64,000 nt of DNA from Faecalibacterium prausnitzii (GTDB lineage: Bacteria; Bacillota; Clostridia; Oscillospirales; Ruminococcaceae): contig NZ_PXUP01000002.1 in NCBI RefSeq assembly GCF_003324185.1, forward strand, positions 186,001-250,000. The letters are read 5' to 3'. A program made the translations under genes and the position numbers. Below the pieces are notes generated by a model. It saw only the letters and a program-made list of their open reading frames with translations. It did no database searches and had not been told where the DNA came from. The stretch's first letter is position 1. Each line of letters starts with the position of its first letter. This document shows, piece by piece, positions 44,495-51,905 of the stretch.

Positions 44495-44529
44495 TAAAAA
44501 ACGGCGCTCCCCGTTCAAGGGAGCGCCGC
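44495..44529 (-). terminator. ileS terminator
   Basis: Stem CGGCGCTCCC (44502-44511) / GGGAGCGCCG (44519-44528) followed on the minus strand by UUUUUU. It closes the sepF-ylmH-divIVA-ileS operon. Confidence 0.92.
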
Positions 44530-44566
44530 CCTTTTTACAAAACAGATTTGTATTGATGCGGGACGC

Positions 44567-47362
44567 TTATGCTTCCACAACGCTGGCGCAGCGTGCGCAC
44601 AGGGTGGGGTGTGCGGGGTGGCTGCCGATGGAAGCAGAGTACTTCCAGCAGCGCTCACACTTGTCGCCGGTGGCGTGTGCAGCTGCAACGCCCAAGCCCT
44701 CGACAGCGCTGGCAGCGCCGCCCTCGCCCTTGACCAGTTCCACATGGGAGACGATCATCAGGTCGGCCAGCTCGTCCATGGGGATGCTGTTCAGCAGGTC
44801 ATAGACGGCATCGCTGCAGTACAGGGTGACGGAGGCCTCCAGAGATGCACCGATGAGCTTTTCGGCACGGGCCTGCTCCAGCACCTTCTTGACCTCGTCG
44901 CGCACGGCGATGAGCTGTGCCCACTTTGCCTTGAAGGCATCGTCGGCGGCGTACTGGCCAGCCTTGGGCATCTGCTCGAACACCACATACTTGTTCATGC
45001 CCTCGGTCTTGGGCATGAAGTCCCAGATCTCCTGACTGGTGAAGCACAGGATGGGGGCAATGATCTTGTCCAGAGCAACAAGGATCTTGTACATGGTAGT
45101 CTGGGCGGCCTTGCGGGCGGTGCCGTTGGTGCAGTACAGACGATCCTTGGTGACGTCCAGATAGAAGTTGGACATGGCCACCACGCAGAAGTTGTACACA
45201 GCGTGGTAGACCTTGTTGAAGTCGTACACAGCGTAGCCAGCGTTGGTGTTGACGATCAGGTCATCCAGCGCAGCCAGTGCCCAGCGGTCGATATCCTGCA
45301 GCTGATCGTCTGCAACACAATCGGTGTTGGGGTCAAAGCCGTCCAGATTGCCCAGAATGAAGCGGGCAGTGTTGCGGATCTTGCGGTAAGCCTCGCTGAG
45401 CTGCTTGAAGATGTTCTTACCGGCGCGCACATCCACGGTGTAGTCGGAAGAAGCCACCCACAGACGGATGATGTCTGCGCCGTAGTCCTTGATGATCTCG
45501 CTGGGCTCCACGCCGTTGCCGGCGCTCTTGTGCATCTGCTTGCCCTGCTCGTCCACAACCCAGCCGTGGCACAGCACGGACTTATAGGGTGCGCAGCCCT
45601 TGCTTGCAACGCTGGTCAGCAGGCTGGACTGGAACCAGCCGCGGAACTGGTCGCCGCCTTCCATATACATATCGGCGGGGAAACGCAGCTCGGGGCGCTC
45701 GTCCAGCACGGCAGCATGGGTGGAGCCGGAGTCGAACCAGACGTCCATGATGTCGGAATCCTTCTCCCACTCGGAAGCGCCGCACTTCTCGCACACTTCG
45801 CCTGCGGGGATGATCTGCTCGGCATCGTACTTATACCATGCGTCAGAGCCTTCCTTGCGGAACAGGGCGCTGACAGCCTTGATGGTAGCATCGGTGATGT
45901 GGTAGGTGCCGCACTTCTTGCAGTAGAAGGCGGGGATAGGCACGCCCCAAGTGCGCTGGCGGCTGATGCACCAGTCGTTGCGGTCGCGCACCATGCCGGT
46001 CATGCGGTCATGGCCCCAATCCGGCATCCAAGTGACGGTATCAATGGCCTTGTACACATCCTCGCGGAACTTGGCAATGGAGCAGAACCACTGCTCGGTA
46101 GCGCGGAAGATGATGGGATGATGGCAGCGCCAGCAGTGGGGGTACTGGTGCTTGATGTGCACCTGACCCATCACAGCGCCGGAAGCAGTCAGGTCGGCCA
46201 GAATGGTCTTGTTGGCTGCCCACACGCGCTGCCCAGCGTACTTGCCGGCCAACTCGGTCAGATAGCCGCCGTCATCCACGGGCACCGTGATGGGCACCTG
46301 CGGATACTTCTGGCAGACGTTGAAGTCGTCCACGCCGTGACCGCCTGCGGTATGAACGCAGCCGGAACCGCTTTCCAGCGTGACGTGGTCGCCCAGAATG
46401 ACCCAGCCCTCCTTGGGCAGGTAGACGTGGTTATAGCGCATCAGCTCGAACTCAGCGCCGGAAACGGGCTCGCCCACGATCTCGTAGTTCTCGATGTGGC
46501 AGGCGTCCATGACGCTCTTGACCAGATCGGTCGCCATGATGTGGTACTCCTCGCCGATCTTGACGAAAGAATACTCGAACTGACCGTTCAGGCAGATAGC
46601 CTCGTTGGCGGGCAGGGTCCAAGTGGTGGTGGTCCAGATGACGAAGTAGGTCTTATCCATGGGGATGCCGTACTTTGCCAGCACACCGTTGGGGTCCTGC
46701 GAGACGTGGAAGCGCACAAAGATGGAATCGCAGTCGTCCTCGCCGTACTCGATCTCGGCCTCAGCCAGTGCGGTGCGGCAGTCCGGGCACCAGTACACAG
46801 GCTTCAGACCCTTGTAGATGTAGCCCTTCTTGGCCATCTCGCCGAAGATTTCGATCTGACGTGCCTCAAACTCCGGCTTCAGGGTCAGGTAGGGGTGCTC
46901 GAAGTCACCGATAACGCCCAGACGCTTGAACTGGTCGCTCATGATGTCGATGTGCTCGGTGGCAAACTTTTCACAAATCTGGCGCAGCTCCAGCTTGGAG
47001 ATGTCCTTCTTCTTGTCACCCACCGAGGACAGGGCCTTCAGCTCAATGGGCAGGCCGTGGGTATCAAAACCGGGCACATAGGGAGCCTGATAGCCCTCCA
47101 TGTTCTTTTCGCGGATGATGATATCCTTGATGATCTTGTTCAGGGCGGTGCCCATGTGGATGTTGCCGTTTGCATACGGAGGGCCGTCGTGCAGAATGAA
47201 CAGGGGCTTGCCCTCGTTGTGCTTCATGAGCTGGTTGTACAGGTCGTTGTCGTCCCAGTCCTTGAGCATGACCGGTTCCTTTTTGGGCAGACCGGCGCGC
47301 ATCTCAAACAGGGTCTTGGGCAGGTTCAACGTACTGTCGTACTGCGATTTGTTCTTAGCCAA
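44567..47362 (-). CDS. ileS: Isoleucyl-tRNA synthetase
   Basis: Class I aminoacyl-tRNA synthetase, 931 residues, of the bacterial type with a C-terminal zinc ribbon (CERCWKYSASIG ... CARC). The HIGH-equivalent is GNIHMG at 66-71, and the editing domain includes the CHTAGGHG-like CVHTAGGHGVDD. The KMSKS loop reads QMHKS near residue 607, a substitution of the first and third positions. Only 36 bases separate it from divIVA, leaving no room for a T-box, so expression follows the upstream operon promoter. Confidence 0.97.
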   Translation of the reverse strand: MAKNKSQYDSTLNLPKTLFEMRAGLPKKEPVMLKDWDDNDLYNQLMKHNEGKPLFILHDGPPYANGNIHMGTALNKIIKDIIIREKNMEGYQAPYVPGFDTHGLPIELKALSSVGDKKKDISKLELRQICEKFATEHIDIMSDQFKRLGVIGDFEHPYLTLKPEFEARQIEIFGEMAKKGYIYKGLKPVYWCPDCRTALAEAEIEYGEDDCDSIFVRFHVSQDPNGVLAKYGIPMDKTYFVIWTTTTWTLPANEAICLNGQFEYSFVKIGEEYHIMATDLVKSVMDACHIENYEIVGEPVSGAEFELMRYNHVYLPKEGWVILGDHVTLESGSGCVHTAGGHGVDDFNVCQKYPQVPITVPVDDGGYLTELAGKYAGQRVWAANKTILADLTASGAVMGQVHIKHQYPHCWRCHHPIIFRATEQWFCSIAKFREDVYKAIDTVTWMPDWGHDRMTGMVRDRNDWCISRQRTWGVPIPAFYCKKCGTYHITDATIKAVSALFRKEGSDAWYKYDAEQIIPAGEVCEKCGASEWEKDSDIMDVWFDSGSTHAAVLDERPELRFPADMYMEGGDQFRGWFQSSLLTSVASKGCAPYKSVLCHGWVVDEQGKQMHKSAGNGVEPSEIIKDYGADIIRLWVASSDYTVDVRAGKNIFKQLSEAYRKIRNTARFILGNLDGFDPNTDCVADDQLQDIDRWALAALDDLIVNTNAGYAVYDFNKVYHAVYNFCVVAMSNFYLDVTKDRLYCTNGTARKAAQTTMYKILVALDKIIAPILCFTSQEIWDFMPKTEGMNKYVVFEQMPKAGQYAADDAFKAKWAQLIAVRDEVKKVLEQARAEKLIGASLEASVTLYCSDAVYDLLNSIPMDELADLMIVSHVELVKGEGGAASAVEGLGVAAAHATGDKCERCWKYSASIGSHPAHPTLCARCASVVEA

Positions 47363-47398
47363 TGGTTTACACTCTCCTCTATTTTTGCGTTGGGTGCC

Positions 47399-48238
47399 TT
47401 ACTCGCTGAACTTTACGCCCTGAAAAGCGTCGTAGTCCGGCTCGTCCGGCTTCATATCAGCAGGAGGCGGGTCCAGCTTGAGCTGGCTTTCGTCCTTTGC
47501 CCAGAAATCCTCGCTGCTGTCAGCCGCCTTGTCGTCATCGGCAGGGGCGGCAGGTTCGGTGGTTTCGGTCATTTCGGCAGGTTGCTCGGCCGGGGCTGCT
47601 GCGGCATCGGCTGCGGGGGCAGTCTCGGGCTGTGCGGCGGGCTGCTCTGCGGCAGCTTCCTGCACAGGCTCGGCATCCTGTACGGGGGCGTCCTTTTCGG
47701 CTTCCTTAGCGTCCTTCTGGAACTCCGGCAGACGGCTCAAAGACTCCACATGGCTGCGGTACAAATTGAGCACATCCGCCTTGAAGCGGGTGACCTCCAG
47801 ACGGACGCGGTCGTACTCCCGCTCTTCAGCCAGACGCTTCTCGTTGGCTTCGTTCTCGATCTCGTCTGCGCGGTCGCTTGCCTTTTGCAGCAGCTCGTTG
47901 GCGTCGCGGATGATATCATCGCCCCGCAGATTTGCGCGGTGAATGATCTCCTCAGCCTTCTGGTTTGCTTCACGGATCACGTTTTCGCCCATGCGCTGGG
48001 CGTTGATCAGCGCGCTCTTGAGCATATCGCCGTCGGCCTCAAAGCTTTGCAGCTCATCCTTGAGCTTCTGGTTCTCTGCGGTCAGATCAGCGATCTGCTT
48101 GCGCAGCTGCTCTGCCTGCGCATCGTTCTGCTGCAGCTGCTCCTCGACCTTGTCCAGAAAACGATCCACGTCCTCTGTACGGTAGCCGCGGAGGTTTTTT
48201 TCAAATTGTACAGAGCGGACATCCTGCGGGGTCAGCAT
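47399..48238 (-). CDS. divIVA: Cell-division protein DivIVA
   Basis: A 279-residue coiled-coil protein that binds curved membrane at poles and septa. The N-terminal lipid-binding domain MLTPQDVRSVQFEKNLRGYR is followed by long coiled coils to about residue 175. The remaining hundred residues are an acidic, proline/alanine-rich tail, longer than in Bacillus DivIVA, which probably recruits partners. The start was chosen at MLTPQ, as GGAGG lies eight bases upstream. It lies between ylmH and ileS in a conserved order. Confidence 0.93.
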   Translation of the reverse strand: MLTPQDVRSVQFEKNLRGYRTEDVDRFLDKVEEQLQQNDAQAEQLRKQIADLTAENQKLKDELQSFEADGDMLKSALINAQRMGENVIREANQKAEEIIHRANLRGDDIIRDANELLQKASDRADEIENEANEKRLAEEREYDRVRLEVTRFKADVLNLYRSHVESLSRLPEFQKDAKEAEKDAPVQDAEPVQEAAAEQPAAQPETAPAADAAAAPAEQPAEMTETTEPAAPADDDKAADSSEDFWAKDESQLKLDPPPADMKPDEPDYDAFQGVKFSE

Positions 48239-48259
48239 AGTCATTTCCTCCCATAGCTT

Positions 48260-49078
48260 TTAATATTGAAAGAACTCAATGATCGAACGATCTTTTTTAC
48301 TTTTCCCGGGCAATGCAGTCAGCCGGAAGCGGCCCTTGCCGCGCACGGTGAACACATCCTGCTCGTATACGGGGGCATGGGGTTTTTCCACCGGCAGATG
48401 GTTGATCTCTACCCTGCCCGCCTCGATCAGCTCCGCAGCGGTGCCGCGGCTGACGTGCAGCATGGCAGAGAGTACCGCGTCCAGCCGCAGGGAGGACACA
48501 GTGGCGGTGAGCAGCTGCCGCTCCGGTGCCGGGAAAGCCGGGATCTCTTCCGACTCCAGCAGATGGGTGGACACCTCTGTGCGTCCCGCCTGACACAGCT
48601 CCCGGCAGATAAGCTTTGCCGCCGGTTCCAGTGCGAACACATAGGCTGTGCCCGGCGCATCGGCAGGCAGCAGGATATCGCCCAGCGCCTCGCGCTTGAG
48701 GGCAAGCCCCATCAGGCTGCCCAGATAATCCTTGTGCGCGGGGAGCGCCGCACCGGGCAGTGCCCGGCATTGCAGCTGTACGCAGCGCACCGGACACTCG
48801 CCGTAGCTGTACTCCGGCTCCAGACAGAGCACCCTGCGCTCGGCCTCGGGCCAGCCGCCGTCAAGACGCCAGCCGTCCCGCACACCGGCACGCCCCAGTG
48901 CCGCCCGGGCAAGATCCTGTTCCCGGTCGCTGAGGAATGCAGAGTACCGGGCTATGCCGCGGGAAAAAGCCGCATCGGCAAGATCCTCGATATGCCGCAT
49001 AAGGTAGCGTTCCTCATCGTTGCGGGCGGGCACAAAGCCCCGTACCGCACCGGCTGCTGGATCAATAGAATGCGCCAT
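48260..49078 (-). CDS. ylmH: YlmH family S4-domain RNA-binding protein
   Basis: A 272-residue YlmH protein. The N-terminal domain contains FVPARNDEERYLMRHIEDLA and AFLSDREQDLARAAL. The central domain has LGSLMGLALKREALGDIL, and the C-terminal S4 domain (LRLDAVLSAMLHVSRGTAAELIEAGRVEIN) binds RNA. In Gram-positives YlmH binds stalled 50S-peptidyl-tRNA complexes during ribosome rescue. It overlaps the sepF stop by 17 bases. The usual ylmG gene between sepF and ylmH is missing. Confidence 0.93.
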   Translation of the reverse strand: MAHSIDPAAGAVRGFVPARNDEERYLMRHIEDLADAAFSRGIARYSAFLSDREQDLARAALGRAGVRDGWRLDGGWPEAERRVLCLEPEYSYGECPVRCVQLQCRALPGAALPAHKDYLGSLMGLALKREALGDILLPADAPGTAYVFALEPAAKLICRELCQAGRTEVSTHLLESEEIPAFPAPERQLLTATVSSLRLDAVLSAMLHVSRGTAAELIEAGRVEINHLPVEKPHAPVYEQDVFTVRGKGRFRLTALPGKSKKDRSIIEFFQY

Positions 49079-49526
49079 TGTTCTCCAGCTCGTCCAGCAG
49101 ATCGCCCATAATATCTACGTTGTACGGGGTAATGATAAAGGTGCTGTTGGCTACGCGCTTGATCTGGCCGTTGTTGGCGTAGGCCACGCCGGACAAAAAG
49201 TCTACCAGACGGCGGGAAACCTCCTTGTTGGTGGACTCCAGGTTCAGCACCACGGTACGCTTGTTGTTCAGATGATCGGCAATGGTGCTGGCATCCTCGA
49301 ACCGCTCGGGCTTGACCAGAACCACCTTGAGCTGGGTGGTGGCATGGATGTTGACCACCTTGTTCTTCTTGCTGGTGCCCTCGGCAGGCTCTTCGGTCTC
49401 TTCGTCCATCCCGATGCCAACGCCGCTGTTGTTGTTCACCATCTGGGGGCCGTCATCGATGTACTGGTCCTCGTACTCGTCCCCTTCGCCCATCAGGCCC
49501 TTCTTAATGCTATCCAGCAAAGACAT
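49062..49526 (-). CDS. sepF: Cell-division protein SepF
   Basis: A 154-residue FtsZ-associated protein that shapes the septum. The N-terminal amphipathic membrane-binding stretch MSLLDSIKKGLMG is followed by a flexible acidic linker. The C-terminal FtsZ-binding domain is at residues 65-150 (TTQLKVVLVKPERFEDASTIADHL, TIVLNLE-like TVVLNLES, DFLSGVAYANNGQIKRVANSTFIITP). It leads the operon under a strong promoter. Confidence 0.96.
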   Translation of the reverse strand: MSLLDSIKKGLMGEGDEYEDQYIDDGPQMVNNNSGVGIGMDEETEEPAEGTSKKNKVVNIHATTQLKVVLVKPERFEDASTIADHLNNKRTVVLNLESTNKEVSRRLVDFLSGVAYANNGQIKRVANSTFIITPYNVDIMGDLLDELENNGAFY

Positions 49527-49603
49527 AATTATCTGCTCCTTTCATTCGGGCAGCGCCCGGCTGCCTGGCGTTCTTTGCAAAAAGAATGCAAATAGCTTTT
49601 ACT

Positions 49604-49632
49604 ATTATCTGATTTTTTGCAGCAGATGTCAA
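49604..49632 (-). promoter_or_regulatory. Promoter of sepF-ylmH-divIVA-ileS operon
   Basis: Minus-strand TTGACA (49627-49632, consensus -35), a 17-base spacer and GATAAT (49604-49609), about 78 bases before sepF. It overlaps the end of the preceding gene. Confidence 0.8.
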
Positions 49633-49635
49633 TAA

Positions 49636-50949
49636 CTACAAAAGTTTTCCGTCATATAAATTTTGTCCGGAGACGATTATTTCGTCATAAAGCCTTACCT
49701 GACTGACAGAACCGTCCGTTCCCTTGGGCAAAACAAGGATGTAATCGTCTTCCGAGATCAGCGGATGGTCGGCATCCACCGGGTCGATCTTACAGAAACG
49801 GGCGATGTTGCCGTACTTGACGTACACGCCGGGAATATAGTTTTCGCCCTGCGTCTCGGCCTCGGTGCCGTCCTCCTTGAGGTAGTGCACCGCTGCGGCG
49901 GGAACCCGCAGGCCGGTGCTCTCGCCGGTGCTGATGCGTGCGCGGGCGTGGTTGAGGCACAGCACATCGCCGTTGATGGAGTTGCATTGCAGCACAAAGC
50001 GGGCAACATCCTTTTCTGCATCAATGGTCACCTCGGAAACGGTGGCGCGCAAGGCGGCATCGCTCTGGCCGGGGAAGCTGATCTCCACCGCCGTGCGCAG
50101 GGGCTTACCGTCCGAGCCCAGCAGCTTTTCGGCCTGCTTTGCGGAGCACACCCCGGCGTACTGCCAGCTGAACCCGGCTACCAGCTTGCCTACACAGCCA
50201 TCCAGCGGCATCTCGGGGTCAGAGTCCAGATAGGCCTTGAGCTGCTCCGGACTCTGCGCCAGAATGTCCGCAGCACCGGCGTTCAGCCGTCCGCTGCTGG
50301 CAGCCCGGACAAAGTAGCCGGTGGTAGGGGCGGTGATCTGGGTGGGGTTGCCCAGCTGTGCCTGCACGGTCTGTGCCTGCTGGGCAAGCAGCGCGATCTG
50401 ATCCGCAAAGCCGGCGGTATCGCCGGTGGTGATCCACAGCTTGTTCTGCGCCAGCAAATAGGCATCGGTGCTTTCGTCCACATCGCTGTATTGGGCGGTG
50501 TCCAGTGCGTCCAGCAGGTCATACAGCGCACCGGAGCGCTCCTTGAGCAGGCCGTCCAGCTGGGTGGCTGCGGTGTTCTGGGAGCGCTGCAACAGGTCGA
50601 TCTGGCTGGTAAGCTGGGTCAGCTGCTGGCGCAGCACCGCCTGATTGGCGTCGGTATACAGCTCTGCAACGGCAGTGCCTGCCGACACCCGCTCGCCGTC
50701 CGAGACAAGGTAACCCAGATTGCCGCTGCCGGAAATGCAGGTCTCGTCAAACAGCAGCACGCCGTCCGCTTCAATGGTATCGGAGATGGTGATGGGCAGC
50801 GCCGTTTCGTAGACGTTCTGGGGGAAAAGGATGTGCGCCGCCTGCCAGCAGACATACGCTGCCGCCGCCAGCAAAAAGGCGGCCAGCACAGCCGCCAGCG
50901 TGGTAAGCGCAGAAAACTTGTGGCGCGGTTCCTGAGGGGTTTCCGGCAT
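49636..50949 (-). CDS. HlyD-like membrane-fusion protein
   Basis: A 437-residue protein with one N-terminal membrane helix (about 17-37). An ETALPITISDTIEADG barrel-sandwich/biotinyl-lipoyl-like region, an alpha-helical hairpin (about 95-200) and a beta-rich C-terminus follow, the layout of periplasmic adaptor or membrane-fusion proteins of Gram-positives. No ABC or RND transporter lies beside it. Homologues in Clostridia often stand next to sepF, hinting at a role at the cell envelope or division site; that is inference. The start was placed at MPETP, five bases after the miaA stop. Confidence 0.75.
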   Translation of the reverse strand: MPETPQEPRHKFSALTTLAAVLAAFLLAAAAYVCWQAAHILFPQNVYETALPITISDTIEADGVLLFDETCISGSGNLGYLVSDGERVSAGTAVAELYTDANQAVLRQQLTQLTSQIDLLQRSQNTAATQLDGLLKERSGALYDLLDALDTAQYSDVDESTDAYLLAQNKLWITTGDTAGFADQIALLAQQAQTVQAQLGNPTQITAPTTGYFVRAASSGRLNAGAADILAQSPEQLKAYLDSDPEMPLDGCVGKLVAGFSWQYAGVCSAKQAEKLLGSDGKPLRTAVEISFPGQSDAALRATVSEVTIDAEKDVARFVLQCNSINGDVLCLNHARARISTGESTGLRVPAAAVHYLKEDGTEAETQGENYIPGVYVKYGNIARFCKIDPVDADHPLISEDDYILVLPKGTDGSVSQVRLYDEIIVSGQNLYDGKLL

Positions 50950-50954
50950 AAGGA

Positions 50955-51905
50955 TCATCCTTTCAATAAAAAGTCTTGGGTCAGGCGCAAAGCGGTCTGC
51001 CGCACGTCCGCCGCCCCGGCGTCCAGCCATGTAACCCCGTCCATGTGGCGGAACCATGTCAGCTGGCGCTTGGCGTAGTTGCGGGAGGCCTGTTTGAGCT
51101 TTTCAGTGCAGACCTCAAGCGTGGCGGTCTGCTGGAAATACGGAAAAAATTCTTTATAGCCGATGGCCTGTGCGGCGGTGCGGAAGGCTTCGCGGTTATG
51201 CCAGACGTATTCTGCCTCGGCCAAAAGCCCGGCCTCCAGCATTTTGTCCACCCGCAGGTCGATGCGGCGGTACAGCGCTGCGCGGTCCGGGAAATCCAGC
51301 CCCAGCACAAGGCTGCGGTAGGGGCGCTCCGGCGGCAGCGAATCGGCCTTTTGTTCGCTGAGACGCTTGCCAGTGGCGCGGTAGTGTTCCAGCGCCCGCA
51401 GCACCCGTACCTTATTATTGGGGTGGATGGCAGCGGCGGCTTCCGGGTCCACGGCTTGCAGTTTTGCGTACATGGCTTCCGGGCCGTTGGCTTCCAGTTC
51501 AGCGGTCAGCTGCTCGCGCAGACCATCCGGGGCTTTTTCGGCGGTGAAGCGCACCCCATACAAAAGGCTCTGCACATACAGTCCGGTGCCGCCTACCAGC
51601 AGCGGCAGATGCCCCCGGGCAGTGATATCCTGGATATACTCCCCTGCCAGCGCGGTGAAATCCGCCACGCTGAAGGTCTTTTCCGGAGTGAGGATGTCCA
51701 CGCCGTGGTGCGGGATGCCGCAGGTCTCCTGCGGGGTGACCTTAGCGGTGCCCACATCCAGACCTTTGTAGATCTGCATAGAGTCGGCGCTGATGACCTC
51801 GCCGGAAAACTGCTGCGCCAGCGCAACGCCCAGCGCGGTCTTGCCGGTGGCGGTGGGGCCTACCACAGCCACCACGGCGGGTTTTGCATTACACGATGCG
51901 TCCAA
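50955..51905 (-). CDS. miaA: tRNA dimethylallyltransferase (start uncertain)
   Basis: Adds dimethylallyl to A37 of tRNAs reading U-starting codons; the product is then thiomethylated by MiaB, encoded 6 kb upstream on the same strand. The domain order is normal: Walker A-like GPTATGKTALG, EVISADSMQIYKGLDVGTAKVT, LLVGGTGLYVQSLLYG and the C-terminal YAKRQLTWFRHMDGVTWLD. The start is doubtful. The expected ATG (overlapping the mutL stop as TAATG at 51887-51889) is one base out of frame with the rest. I give the in-frame TTG at 51905; a GTG nearer the P-loop is another option. The protein body is fully open. Confidence 0.9.
   Translation of the reverse strand: MDASCNAKPAVVAVVGPTATGKTALGVALAQQFSGEVISADSMQIYKGLDVGTAKVTPQETCGIPHHGVDILTPEKTFSVADFTALAGEYIQDITARGHLPLLVGGTGLYVQSLLYGVRFTAEKAPDGLREQLTAELEANGPEAMYAKLQAVDPEAAAAIHPNNKVRVLRALEHYRATGKRLSEQKADSLPPERPYRSLVLGLDFPDRAALYRRIDLRVDKMLEAGLLAEAEYVWHNREAFRTAAQAIGYKEFFPYFQQTATLEVCTEKLKQASRNYAKRQLTWFRHMDGVTWLDAGAADVRQTALRLTQDFLLKG

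Noticed and set aside
47363-47398. T-box riboswitch expected before ileS
   Set aside because: Only 36 bases separate divIVA and ileS, too short for a T-box, and no T-box sequence (AGGGUGGnACCGCG) is seen.
44609-48256. Long plus-strand open frame opposite ileS and divIVA
   Set aside because: Antisense shadow of two certain genes, with a translation that mirrors their codon pattern. No recognisable domain.
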